Shown here piece by piece: positions 1-8,113 of a DNA stretch of 49,122 nt. The stretch is from contig JAOUFY010000014.1 of the NCBI GenBank assembly GCA_029857955.1, positions 1-49,122 of the forward strand, read 5' to 3'. Position 1 is the stretch's first letter. Every line of letters begins with the position of its first letter. The notes under the pieces were generated by a model that saw only the letters and a program-made list of their open reading frames with translations, did no database searches and was not told where the DNA came from. This DNA comes from Spirochaetia bacterium (GTDB lineage: Bacteria; Spirochaetota; Leptospiria; Turneriellales; JAOUFE01). Position numbers and translations under genes: made by a program.

Positions 1-267
1 GGTCTTGTTATTGTGATATCCCCGACACTTGTTTTGAGTAGACGGTTTTTGTAGTTTACCAACCTTAGCGGCTTTTGGCATTGGGGACAGTTTTTTTTTA
101 CTCTTGCAGGAAGCGACCTCTTCAAGAATTTTTTGTTCCATACTCTTGCCTTGCTCTAAAACCCAGCTTTCCTTATCATAAAAGTTATTCAATTTCTCTG
201 TATTCCCTTTGCGGAGCTTTTCTTTGAATTCCTCTGATAACTCTTCAATTTGTTCTTCTGTCAACAT
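1..267 (-). pseudogene. Transposase N-terminal fragment, frameshifted and cut by window edge
   Basis: Reading the minus strand from the ATG at 267 gives an acidic, Glu/Lys-rich N-terminus. In the next frame, downstream of a run of nine A's (plus-strand T's 91-99), comes a zinc-ribbon start (CPQCQKP, about 85-65 on the plus strand) followed by LLKTSVGDITITR. A CxxC ribbon followed by a 'KTxxGDITI' strand is typical of the N-terminal part of ISKra4/UPF0236-like DDE transposases; the exact family is uncertain. The two halves are offset by +1 at or just before the A-run, so the gene is either broken by a one-base change or expressed through slippage. The catalytic part lies outside the window. 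No terminal inverted repeat could be assigned with certainty. Confidence 0.5.
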
Positions 268-327
268 AAGGACAATCTGGCAGAATTACTTGGTATATAA
301 GGCACTTTACCATATTTATATACACGC

Positions 328-348
328 ACCCGTTGAAATGGGTTTTTT
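328..348 (+). terminator. Hairpin plus T-run, terminator-like
   Basis: ACCCGT and ATGGGT (one G-U pair) form a 6-bp stem around TGAA, followed by six T's. It lies between the transposase start and the FKBP gene, pointing toward the latter. It may insulate the FKBP gene from read-through or belong to the end of the insertion element. A second dyad, GTATATAA (293-300) with TTATATAC (316-323), lies just to its left. Confidence 0.4.
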
Positions 349-422
349 CTGGTTGATAACAGGTATATTTCTATAAATTCGGTTTAAGAAATTTTTAGAA
401 TTCAATTTTAAAGGGAAAAAAC

Positions 423-911
423 ATGCACAATAAAATATTTACAGGGATTTTAATTTCCGTATTTTTTATTTTTCAAATTTATGGAACAGATCAGGAATCT
501 CAAAAAAACAACATTGCCGAAATTAATTTCAAAAAAGGGCAGGATTTTTTAAATCAAAATAAAAAAAATCCAGGGGTTGTGGTCAGAGAAAGCGGTTTAC
601 AATACCAGGTTTTGAAAGAAGGAAAAGGCCCTAAACCTCGTATCATTGATAAAGTGGAAGTTCATTATCATGGAACCTTGATCAATGGTGAGGTTTTTGA
701 CAGTTCCGTAGAACGCGGTGAAACAATAACGTTTCCAGTTCGCGGTGTTATTCGCGGGTGGACAGAAGCGTTGCTGTTGATGAATGAAGGCAGTAAGTGG
801 AAATTGTTTATACCAGCTCAACTTGCCTATGGTGAAAGAGGGGCTGGCTCAAAAATCGGTCCTAATGAAACTCTTATTTTTGAAGTTCAATTGATCAGAG
901 TGGAACAATAA
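423..911 (+). CDS. Exported FKBP-type peptidyl-prolyl isomerase
   Basis: Catalyses cis-trans isomerisation of Xaa-Pro bonds in folding proteins, probably in the periplasm. A signal peptide is visible at residues 1-22 (Lys, hydrophobic stretch, then a polar segment). The FKBP domain spans about residues 57-162: the start VHYHGTLINGEVFDSS, the middle WTEALLLMNEGSKWKLFIPA and the end AYGERGAG...IGPNETLIFEVQLI follow the FKBP/Mip pattern. The short N-terminal linker replaces the long dimerisation helix of full Mip/FkpA proteins, so this is a minimal secreted form (162 aa). The gene stands alone, preceded by AAAGGGAAA as a weak ribosome binding site, and converges with the kinase-like gene downstream. 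Confidence 0.88.
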   Translation: MHNKIFTGILISVFFIFQIYGTDQESQKNNIAEINFKKGQDFLNQNKKNPGVVVRESGLQYQVLKEGKGPKPRIIDKVEVHYHGTLINGEVFDSSVERGETITFPVRGVIRGWTEALLLMNEGSKWKLFIPAQLAYGERGAGSKIGPNETLIFEVQLIRVEQ

Positions 912-930
912 TTATTGATTTAAATTTTCT

Positions 931-980
931 GTCCGTATAACATTGAATCCGTATTTTTTCTTAATCGAGAAGATACGGAC
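931..980 (+). terminator. Possible terminator between convergent genes
   Basis: TCCGTAT occurs twice (932-938 and 948-954) and can pair with ATACGGA at 973-979; T-rich DNA follows. The stem is 7-8 bp with a long loop, so efficiency is doubtful. The two alternative left arms are notable. Confidence 0.35.
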
Positions 981-987
981 TTTGTTT

Positions 988-1797
988 TTATGAGTATTTT
1001 TTTGCCAGTGAAAGGGCAGAAGAATAATAGCTGCCTCCAAACAAATTGGCATGTACCAGCAAAGGGTAAATTTGATACAGACTTTTTAAATCATTGTATG
1101 TTTTGTCAACAGGAAGAATTTCATTGTAAGCTGCATAAAAGTCTTTACCGAATCCTCCAAACATTTCGGTAAAAGCCAGATCAACCATGTAATGCCCTCG
1201 GTAAACAGCAGGATCAATAAAAAACGGCCCCTTTGATGAATAATAAAGATTACCTGCCCATATATCTCCGTGTAACAACGATGAAAATTCTGGAAGTAAA
1301 TTGTGTTTTATAAATTTTTTTAGATTTTGCCAGTGTTTTTCATCGGGGTTTGGTTTGTTTTTAAAATACAATTGTAATTGTGCATCGATGCGACATTTTA
1401 TGTAAAACTCCGGCCAGCTATTAAAAATACCATTTTCTTGTTTAAGGGAGCCTATATAATTAGTATACTCCAAACCAAAACTATTTTGCTTTATACTATG
1501 CAATGAAGCCAATTGTCTACCGGCATTGACTTCGTCTTTTAAAATGTGATTTTTTTGAGGAGGTAGATATTCCAGCAGTAAGTGTCGCGTATCAGTATGC
1601 AAAACTTGCGGTACGTTTAATCCATGGCGTTTCAGTAAAGTAAGGCCTGCAGCTTCTTTTTCAAAAAAATCATTTGGAACGTGATCATTGCGTTTTAAAA
1701 CAAAATTACCATTTTCGCAAGTGATTAAAAAAACGTCATTGATGTCGCCTCCGGCAAGAGGTTTTCTGGAAATGATTTTACCAGTTATTTTTTCCAT
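988..1797 (-). CDS. Fructosamine-3-kinase-like / aminoglycoside-phosphotransferase-fold kinase
   Basis: Protein-kinase-like fold enzyme of the fructosamine kinase family, which phosphorylates sugar adducts on protein amines so that they decompose (deglycation). The catalytic loop HGDIWAGN sits at residues 176-183, with D178 as predicted base and N183 as metal ligand; the metal-binding Asp follows at D195 (FIDPAVY). VLKRN near residue 33 supplies the ATP-binding Lys. The end of the domain (YMVDLAFTEMFGGF) also matches the family. Length 269 aa is close to the usual 280-290. It is a single gene, cytosolic, with no membrane segment. A substrate other than fructosamine-lysine cannot be excluded. 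Confidence 0.85.
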   Translation of the reverse strand: MEKITGKIISRKPLAGGDINDVFLITCENGNFVLKRNDHVPNDFFEKEAAGLTLLKRHGLNVPQVLHTDTRHLLLEYLPPQKNHILKDEVNAGRQLASLHSIKQNSFGLEYTNYIGSLKQENGIFNSWPEFYIKCRIDAQLQLYFKNKPNPDEKHWQNLKKFIKHNLLPEFSSLLHGDIWAGNLYYSSKGPFFIDPAVYRGHYMVDLAFTEMFGGFGKDFYAAYNEILPVDKTYNDLKSLYQIYPLLVHANLFGGSYYSSALSLAKKYS

Positions 1798-1922
1798 ATA
1801 GAGTGATATGATTGTACCTTTAGTTTTGTAAACAATATTTCACTGATGATCCGAATATAAAGTATACAGCTTGTGCGATAACCGTGATGCTCGTAGTTAA
1901 TTTTCTATGGTATAGCTGAAAA

Positions 1923-2051
1923 TTACCACCCGGGCAGGATACTGATTTTATTGCGATATTCCTGATGTAATTTCAAAAAATTTTGTAAGGACACAAAATT
2001 ATCTTCTTTACGAAGCTCGACCCATCGACGCAAATGAGCATAAAATTTTAA
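1923..2051 (-). pseudogene. Possible orphan C-terminal coding remnant
   Basis: Between the kinase-like gene and purA, the minus strand holds a 42-codon open stretch ending in TAA that reads like real protein (HLRRWVELRKEDNF, then LHQEYRNKISILPGW) but has no ATG; a TGA precedes it directly. It could be the decayed tail of a lost gene. I do not recognise the family. The rest of 1798-2111 (about 310 bases) holds the divergent promoter region of the two flanking genes and a small dyad TGGTTT/AAACCA near 2083-2102. Confidence 0.2.
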
Positions 2052-2111
2052 TCACTTTATTTCATATAAAAAATGGTTTGTTGAAGTAAACCAAGTAAAA
2101 TTTCTGGTCGT

Positions 2112-3389
2112 ATGCCAGCAACGTTAATTATCGGAACCCAATGGGGCGACGAAGGAAAAGCCAAAGTAATCGATTACTTGTCAAATGATATGGACATCGT
2201 TGTCCGTTATCAGGGAGGTTCAAATGCCGGTCATACGGTAAAAGTGGATGGAAATACGTATGTTTTTCATTTAATTCCTTCTGGAATTTTATACCCTGAT
2301 GTGATATGTGTTTTAGGTGCCGGAATGGCAATTGATCCTGAAGCTTTTTTTAATGAATTACAAAGTCTTGAACTTAAGAATATTCAATACAAAGATCGAT
2401 TAAGAGTCGCTGATAATGCGCATATTTTGTTGCCTCACCACCGACTGATGGATCAGAAATCTGAAGAAAATCTCGGCGATAATAAAATCGGAACCACCAA
2501 AAGAGGTATTGGTCTTTGTTATGCCGATAAAGTTGCCAGAGTTGGTATCCGTCTTGCTGATATTTACACAGATAGTTTTTATACAAAACGGCTTCCTCAT
2601 CTCATTGAAAATAAAAATATTTTACTTGAAAAAATTTACGGAATTGAACCTCTTAAAATCAGCGAGGTGAGCGATTATTTAAAGGAATATGCTGAGAAAT
2701 TTCAAAAATATGTTGTGAACGTTTCGTATTATCTTAATATGGAGCTTGGTTCCGCTAAGAAAGTCATGCTCGAAGGCGCACAGGGAACCATGCTGGACTT
2801 AGATTATGGTACATACCCTTTTGTTACAAGTTCAAACCCAACCACAGGCGGAGCCATCATCGGAAGCGGAATTAATTTTCAATTCATAGAAAATGTAATA
2901 GGAATTACGAAGGCTTACGTTACCCGTGTAGGTGAAGGACCTTTTCCAACTGAAATTATGGGGGCAGATGCCGATCATTTGCGAAAACTCGGCAATGAAT
3001 TTGGAGCAACAACGGGACGTCCCAGACGAGTGGGTTGGTTTGACGTTGAGATCATTCGTCATTCTGCCAGGGTTAATGGACTTCATTCCATTGTATTGAC
3101 AAAGCTTGATATTCTGGATTCTTTTGAGTCCATAAAAGTAGCTGTAGGTTATGAACTACGAGGAAAACGTATTTCATATTTTCCTTCATCGGATTATGAT
3201 AATATTCGTGTTTTATATGAAGAATACCCCGGTTGGAATGAACCTATTCACGAATGTAAAAATTACGGTGATTTACCTAAAAATGCTAAAAAATATATTA
3301 CAGCGCTCGAAAAATTTTGCGGAGTACCTATTAAATTAATATCGGTAGGACCTTCAAGGGAAAGTACTCTTGTAAAAAACAAGTCTTAG
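2112..3389 (+). CDS. purA: Adenylosuccinate synthetase
   Basis: Joins IMP and aspartate using GTP to make adenylosuccinate, the first committed step from IMP to AMP. The start WGDEGKAK (residues 11-18) carries the catalytic D13 and the P-loop K16, and H41 in GGSNAGHT is the general acid; both sit at the same numbers as in the Escherichia coli enzyme. The IMP loop appears as TTKRGIG, the signature EGAQG follows near residue 219, and the GTP-guanine motif TKLD lies near residue 330. Length 425 aa is normal. GKAK replaces the more common GKGK. The start is the ATG at 2112; there is no clear Shine-Dalgarno, and a -10-like TAAAAT lies about 10 bases upstream. The pgsA-like gene follows after 6 bases, probably in the same operon. 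Confidence 0.97.
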   Translation: MPATLIIGTQWGDEGKAKVIDYLSNDMDIVVRYQGGSNAGHTVKVDGNTYVFHLIPSGILYPDVICVLGAGMAIDPEAFFNELQSLELKNIQYKDRLRVADNAHILLPHHRLMDQKSEENLGDNKIGTTKRGIGLCYADKVARVGIRLADIYTDSFYTKRLPHLIENKNILLEKIYGIEPLKISEVSDYLKEYAEKFQKYVVNVSYYLNMELGSAKKVMLEGAQGTMLDLDYGTYPFVTSSNPTTGGAIIGSGINFQFIENVIGITKAYVTRVGEGPFPTEIMGADADHLRKLGNEFGATTGRPRRVGWFDVEIIRHSARVNGLHSIVLTKLDILDSFESIKVAVGYELRGKRISYFPSSDYDNIRVLYEEYPGWNEPIHECKNYGDLPKNAKKYITALEKFCGVPIKLISVGPSRESTLVKNKS

Positions 3390-3395
3390 CAAGTC

Positions 3396-3959
3396 ATGAC
3401 CATAAGGGATTTATTTAGACATAGAGTTTTTACAATATCTAATTTTCTAACTTTTTCCAGAATCTTGCTTCTTTTTCCTCTGTGGTATCTGGTCATTAAC
3501 GAAAACTATATTCATGAATATAGAATAATTACACTGATCATTGCTTTAACGATGATCTCTACTGACTATTTTGACGGTTTACTTGCTCGAAAACTGGGAC
3601 AGGAAAGCGCTCTAGGTCAATATCTAGATCCGGTGGCGGATAAAATCACCATTCTGGTAGGTCTATACTTGATGTACTTAAAAAGAGGGTATCCACTTTA
3701 TATGTTTTTAATTATATTTATTCGTGAAATTTATGGATCTTTTTTTGGAATTTTCTTGTTAATTAAAAGAGATACTCTTGGGAAGCCAAGTCTTTGGGGA
3801 AAATTTGGAGTATTTTTTATTGCCATTTCTGCTTTGTGGTATCTTATGGATTTGCCGATGAAGTGGTTGAGTGATATTCCGGTTGTCATTACACAAATTG
3901 GCGGTCTTGTGGCATATTCATTACGCTATGCTCGCACAATTTTTTATCCGGATAGATAA
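3396..3959 (+). CDS. pgsA: CDP-alcohol phosphatidyltransferase, PgsA-like
   Basis: Integral membrane enzyme that most likely transfers glycerol-3-phosphate to CDP-diacylglycerol, giving phosphatidylglycerol-phosphate. The family motif D-x2-DG-x2-AR-x8-G-x3-D-x3-D is complete: D57, D60, G61, A64, R65, G74, D78, D82. Four to six hydrophobic segments flank it, and the length (187 aa) is typical. It starts 6 bases after the purA stop, so the two are co-transcribed. The CDP-alcohol family also contains synthases using serine, inositol or choline. The short length and general shape favour PgsA, and the cls-like gene at 47.8 kb would use its product. Confidence 0.8.
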   Translation: MTIRDLFRHRVFTISNFLTFSRILLLFPLWYLVINENYIHEYRIITLIIALTMISTDYFDGLLARKLGQESALGQYLDPVADKITILVGLYLMYLKRGYPLYMFLIIFIREIYGSFFGIFLLIKRDTLGKPSLWGKFGVFFIAISALWYLMDLPMKWLSDIPVVITQIGGLVAYSLRYARTIFYPDR

Positions 3960-4011
3960 AATGATTCATAAAAAATAAAAACCCAAAATTTTGAAATATT
4001 TTTTTCAGATG

Positions 4012-5169
4012 CTAGAGTTTTTTATATCCTTCATCACCAACAGAGTCAAGCGGAGTATATTGTTTATTAAGATTGGTAATGTTGATGATCTTATCGTGTA
4101 AAATTTTCGTTACCCGATAAATTTCATGAGGCTGAAAACAATCAATGTTAGAGTATTGTGGTAAATCTTCAATATTAATGTATTCCTGTATGACTTCGCG
4201 TGTGTTGTTATCAATGATGATAAATTCATGTTCAGAGTCTGGAAGTTTTTCGAGGTTAAAAGCACGAATTAGTGGTGTTCCGATAAGACTGTTGTTTATT
4301 TTTTGAATAGCACTGACAATTCCGTGGTATAACTTACCACTTGTGATGGTAGTTGAAATTTCAATTTTTTGCTGTGTAATAGACTTTAAAAACCTATTTA
4401 AATCTTTTTCATAGTTTTTAATTTCTTCTGCGCAGAGCAGGGCATTTATAGTATCTTTATCATATACCACAGGAATTCCAAATGTGCTGATGATTAAATC
4501 ATTTACAATTAGATTTATGGTTCCTCGACTTTTAAATATTATTTTAGAAATATCACCAACGGCTTCATTAACGATGGATTGTACTTTGTCTGAGTCAATC
4601 TGATGAATTAGTGCAGATAATCCATGAAGCCGTATAGATAAAATCGATGCAAATGTATACTTTGCACCCACTTCCTGCTCGTTCTGATCTCCAAGTACCA
4701 GATTTATTATTTCGGGAGAATATTTTTCGGAAAGTATGATGTTTTTGTTTCGAATATTTTTTAATAAAAGATCAACGTCAGATTTCGGTATATTTACCTT
4801 GATAGCATTTTTTATTTTAACAAAGAGTTCATGTAGTTTTATGGGTTTGTGTATAAAACCTTCTGCCCCGCGTGATATACTGAGTATGGCAGATTCATCA
4901 GAAGAATCGATACTCATCATAAGCACTGGAATATTTGAAAGTGCAGGTTTATCTTTTATTTCTTTCAATAGTTGAAATCCTGTAATGTCCGGCATATTCA
5001 GGTCAATGATTATAAGGTCAGGTTTTTGAGTTTCTAATAATTTTAAAGTATTTTTTCCATTTCTGGATTGTATGGTATTATAACCCATATGAATTAAAAT
5101 ATGACTTAAAATATCATTTTGAATTTCATCGTCTTCAACGATCATTATTGTTTTTTGTAAATTTACCAT
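4012..5169 (-). CDS. Response regulator with degenerate class III cyclase-like output domain
   Basis: Residues 1-122 form a complete receiver: acidic pair D13/D14, phospho-acceptor D56 in LIIIDLNMPD, S86 and K108 in HKPI. Residues about 165-320 resemble a class III adenylate/guanylate cyclase domain (ASILSIRLHGLSAL, then NDLIISTFGIP and the following AL-CAEEI helix). The first metal-binding Asp position is R180, while the second (D224, in ND instead of GD) is kept. The domain is therefore probably not catalytic and may bind a nucleotide or a protein. Residues 320-385 are a short tail. It stands alone, divergent from the bactofilin operon, and no histidine kinase is beside it. Confidence 0.8.
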   Translation of the reverse strand: MVNLQKTIMIVEDDEIQNDILSHILIHMGYNTIQSRNGKNTLKLLETQKPDLIIIDLNMPDITGFQLLKEIKDKPALSNIPVLMMSIDSSDESAILSISRGAEGFIHKPIKLHELFVKIKNAIKVNIPKSDVDLLLKNIRNKNIILSEKYSPEIINLVLGDQNEQEVGAKYTFASILSIRLHGLSALIHQIDSDKVQSIVNEAVGDISKIIFKSRGTINLIVNDLIISTFGIPVVYDKDTINALLCAEEIKNYEKDLNRFLKSITQQKIEISTTITSGKLYHGIVSAIQKINNSLIGTPLIRAFNLEKLPDSEHEFIIIDNNTREVIQEYINIEDLPQYSNIDCFQPHEIYRVTKILHDKIINITNLNKQYTPLDSVGDEGYKKL

Positions 5170-5467
5170 ATTAAGGTAATATCTGTAAATTATTCGGTAT
5201 AAGCAATAATTTTTTAAAAATTAAACAATACTCAACAATATGGATTACTTCTTGAAAATGCACTTGTTTCGATGCGCTAAATGTGCCAATACATCGACTT
5301 TAAACAACGAAGGAACACGTACCATTAATTTAAATGTAATTCTGCAAAATTAATATGTTAATTAAACAAATATTTAAAGAACAATTGAAGCAAAGGTAAA
5401 ATTTAATGTTAAAAATGCTTGTCAGTAGATAGTATGCATCTAATTTGTCTTAAATCAGGAAAAAAAT
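5170..5467. promoter_or_regulatory. Divergent intergenic region, response regulator / bactofilin
   Basis: About 300 bases that hold the promoters of both flanking genes. The 37-codon reading frame at 5240-5353 contains one CxxC pair but has no ribosome binding site and no recognisable family. I see no RNA gene or strong hairpin. Confidence 0.35.
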
Positions 5468-5884
5468 ATGGCAAGAGACGACGGACATAATTCAATCATA
5501 GGTGAAGGATCAATATTTGAGGGTCAATTTTACATTGCAGGCAGTATTCGTATTGATGGAAAGTTTGAAGGTGAAATTAAAACAGATGACACTCTCGTTG
5601 TCGGTGAAACTGGTAAAGTTAAGACCAATATTCACGCCAATAATGTTATGCTGGCTGGAACACTTATTGGCGATATTTTTGCGAGAAATGAGGTCAGATT
5701 GGCTGAATCTGGAAAAATGTTAGGCGACATCAATGCTCCAGTGGTACACCTTTCAAAAGGTGTTGTTATGAAGGGTAATATTAATATAAATGCCGGTAAT
5801 AAAAAAGACATTCAAAAACTTGTAGAAGAATCATATGGCAGCAGTTTATTGAAAGAATCTGACCGGCAAGATAAAAAAGATTAG
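5468..5884 (+). CDS. Bactofilin
   Basis: Polymer-forming cytoskeletal protein that builds filaments without nucleotide and positions wall enzymes. Residues 18-115 hold the right-handed beta-helix core, visible as repeated hydrophobic/Gly patterns (IAGSIRIDGKFEGEI, VGETGKVKTNI, VMLAGTLIGDI, VRLAESGKMLGDI, VVHLSKGVVMKGNI). The tails are short and charged, as usual. Length 138 aa is typical. A good ribosome binding site (AGGA) lies upstream. The M23 peptidase follows 69 bases later; bactofilin next to a membrane-anchored M23 peptidase is a recurring cell-shape arrangement, as with Helicobacter pylori CcmA and Csd1. Here it most likely recruits that peptidase. Confidence 0.93.
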   Translation: MARDDGHNSIIGEGSIFEGQFYIAGSIRIDGKFEGEIKTDDTLVVGETGKVKTNIHANNVMLAGTLIGDIFARNEVRLAESGKMLGDINAPVVHLSKGVVMKGNININAGNKKDIQKLVEESYGSSLLKESDRQDKKD

Positions 5885-5953
5885 GAATATTTCTAACAAT
5901 TAAGTAATTTTTGAGACATAAATTGCCGAAAATAATAGATATGGGATTTTTAA

Positions 5954-7111
5954 ATGATTTGGAAAAAACAAAACATAAATAAATCGGTAAACACGAAACA
6001 TGAAAAACCAGGGAACATTGTTTCTGTTTTAAATAAACTCAAGTCAGGAATATTGTTTTATTCTTATAAAAAAAATGGTACATTAAAAATTCAAAGCTTG
6101 AAAATACGTAATTTACCGAAAGAATTTTTTCAGTATTTTGTCAATAATTTGGTGATGTTTTTCAGCGTTGTTCCCATTGTATTTGCATTAATTTTGTTAT
6201 TATCTTTAAGTTCCAAACAAAAAAGCGCCCAAGGAGCGCGTGATCTGGGTGTAGGTGGTATTGGTGAATTAGCAACTGCAAATCATAATGCTCATGACGA
6301 AGCAAAAAGTGAAGCAGATGAAGCTCTAAAAGATAAACTACTTGGAGTTGACGACTCTGCATCTTTTACAAAAAATAAAAATGAAGATCAGGCATTATTT
6401 AAACGTGTATATAAAGTTAAAGAAGGCGATAACTTGACTGGAATATCGAAGAAGTTTGATGTATCAATTGAGGCTATTGCTGGTTCATCTGGTATTCGGA
6501 TGATTGACAGCTTGCAGGTGGGGCAAACTTTACAAATACCTAGTAGAGAAGGGTTTTATTACGCGTTAAAAAAGGGAGAAAGACTTGCAAGTGTTATATC
6601 TCGTTACAATGTACCTAGCGAGAAATTTATTCAGGCAAATTCAAATATCGGAAATGATTTACTTGAAGCTGGAGATGAAGTATTTTTACCTGATGCAAAA
6701 CCAGATGATTTAATTCGCTCATGGTTAATACCAGTTGTCAGTCATTACATTACCAGTGGTTATGGTTGGAGAAATTATCCAGTACGTGCTTTTCATAAAG
6801 GTCTGGATTTTATGGCAAATTATCAGCAAGTAAGGGCAGCTAAATCAGGCAGAGTTACGTATGCTGGTTGGTTAGGCGGATATGGAAATGCTATTGTTGT
6901 TATGCATGAGGACGGTTATAAATCTCTATACGGTCATTTAAGTCAAATCTATGTAAAGCCTGGTGCACGTGTAATGCAGGGAAGTGTAATTGCACAATCA
7001 GGTAATACGGGTTACTCCACCGGTGCTCATTTGCATTTTGAAATCACTCAATATGGCAGAAATATAAATCCTGCAACAGTTTTGACCGGCTTAAGATATT
7101 ATAGTCGGTAA
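5954..7111 (+). CDS. Membrane-anchored LysM / M23 metallopeptidase
   Basis: Cleaves peptidoglycan peptides in the periplasm. Order of parts: a basic cytoplasmic N-terminus, one membrane segment at residues 67-87, an Ala/Glu-rich linker, LysM at about 151-196 (YKVKEGDNLTGISKKF), a second weak LysM-like unit at about 201-246, and the M23 domain from about 262. All zinc ligands are present (H281 and D285 in HKGLD, H361 in HLH), along with catalytic H328 and H359, so it should be active. It follows the bactofilin gene and precedes the NeuB-like gene by 7 bases. Its partner is probably the bactofilin acting through the cytoplasmic N-terminus (inference). Confidence 0.92.
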   Translation: MIWKKQNINKSVNTKHEKPGNIVSVLNKLKSGILFYSYKKNGTLKIQSLKIRNLPKEFFQYFVNNLVMFFSVVPIVFALILLLSLSSKQKSAQGARDLGVGGIGELATANHNAHDEAKSEADEALKDKLLGVDDSASFTKNKNEDQALFKRVYKVKEGDNLTGISKKFDVSIEAIAGSSGIRMIDSLQVGQTLQIPSREGFYYALKKGERLASVISRYNVPSEKFIQANSNIGNDLLEAGDEVFLPDAKPDDLIRSWLIPVVSHYITSGYGWRNYPVRAFHKGLDFMANYQQVRAAKSGRVTYAGWLGGYGNAIVVMHEDGYKSLYGHLSQIYVKPGARVMQGSVIAQSGNTGYSTGAHLHFEITQYGRNINPATVLTGLRYYSR

Positions 7112-7118
7112 TGAGAAC

Positions 7119-8075
7119 ATGGATGACTATTTTTTAAATAAAATTCATTCACAATATAGTTCAAATATCATTTCTCAAAAAAATCGTCCCTACTTGATCG
7201 CGGAAATTGGTCTTAATCATAATCGTGATATTGAATTGGCCCAAAAAATGATACATGAAGCAGCTTCATGTGGTGCAAATGCTGTAAAATTTCAATCGTA
7301 CACAACAGATTTGTTTATAAATAATCAGGTTCCCGATGCGCGTGTATTGTATTCTATATTTAAAAAATATGAACTAAATTATGTTGATCATGAAATATTA
7401 CAAAATGAGGCTAAAAAGGTTGGATTAGATTTTATATCAACTCCTTTAACAGTAGATTGGGTCGAACATTTAGCAATGTTAAAAGCTCCTTTTATTAAAA
7501 TTGCTTCAGGTGATATTAATAATTATTTATTGCTAAAAGAAGTAGTAAAGAAAAAAGTTCCTTTGATCATTTCTACTGGAAACAGCAAGCTATCAGAAAT
7601 TGCAAGCGCAGCATCTTTTTTCAGGGTATTTAACAAAAAAGATGTAATTTTTTTACATTGTATTTCTGAATATCCAGCAAGCACTCACATATTAAATCTT
7701 TCCACAATACCATTTTTACATGATCAATTAAAAGCTCTAATTGGTTTTTCAGATCACTCAGATGGTAGCGATGCAGCGTTTGCCTCTGTTCTTCTTGGTG
7801 CTGTTGTTGTTGAGAAACATTTTACTCTGGATAAAAGCTTACCTGGTCCAGATCATGCCATCAGCTCTACACCCGCAGAGCTACGTGAAATTAGAAAAAA
7901 AATAGATCTTGCGTTAATTATGAGAGGGGAACCTCGTACTGAACCTTATCAGGAAGAAAAAAGCGGCGATGTTCTTGGTAAAAGAAGTATTTATAATATC
8001 AATGGAAAACTAATTCCAATGAGACCTCGTAAACATGGTCTTCCAAAAGACAGTGATTATCTTGATATGATATAG
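7119..8075 (+). CDS. NeuB-family sialic-acid-type synthase lacking most of the SAF domain
   Basis: Condenses phosphoenolpyruvate with an N-acetyl-hexosamine to make a nonulosonic acid (sialic, legionaminic or pseudaminic type). The TIM-barrel signature IAEIGLNHN begins at residue 28, followed by AVKFQSY, IKIASGDI, ISTGNS and GFSDHS...GAVVVEKHFTLD, all typical of NeuB. Length is 318 aa; family members are usually 340-350 with a C-terminal SAF domain that closes the neighbour's active site. Here only a stub (LGKRSIYNINGKLIPMRPRK) remains. Other nonulosonate genes are absent nearby. It may serve flagellin or LPS glycosylation. The truncation leaves its activity uncertain. Confidence 0.85.
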   Translation: MDDYFLNKIHSQYSSNIISQKNRPYLIAEIGLNHNRDIELAQKMIHEAASCGANAVKFQSYTTDLFINNQVPDARVLYSIFKKYELNYVDHEILQNEAKKVGLDFISTPLTVDWVEHLAMLKAPFIKIASGDINNYLLLKEVVKKKVPLIISTGNSKLSEIASAASFFRVFNKKDVIFLHCISEYPASTHILNLSTIPFLHDQLKALIGFSDHSDGSDAAFASVLLGAVVVEKHFTLDKSLPGPDHAISSTPAELREIRKKIDLALIMRGEPRTEPYQEEKSGDVLGKRSIYNINGKLIPMRPRKHGLPKDSDYLDMI

Positions 8076-8113
8076 AATTCGCTTTTATTTCAAAATATCT
8101 GTAAGTTTTCATC

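Noticed and set aside
5240-5353. 37-codon frame with FRCAKCAN between the response regulator and bactofilin
   Set aside because: No ribosome binding site and no recognisable family; one CxxC pair is not enough in an AT-rich promoter region.
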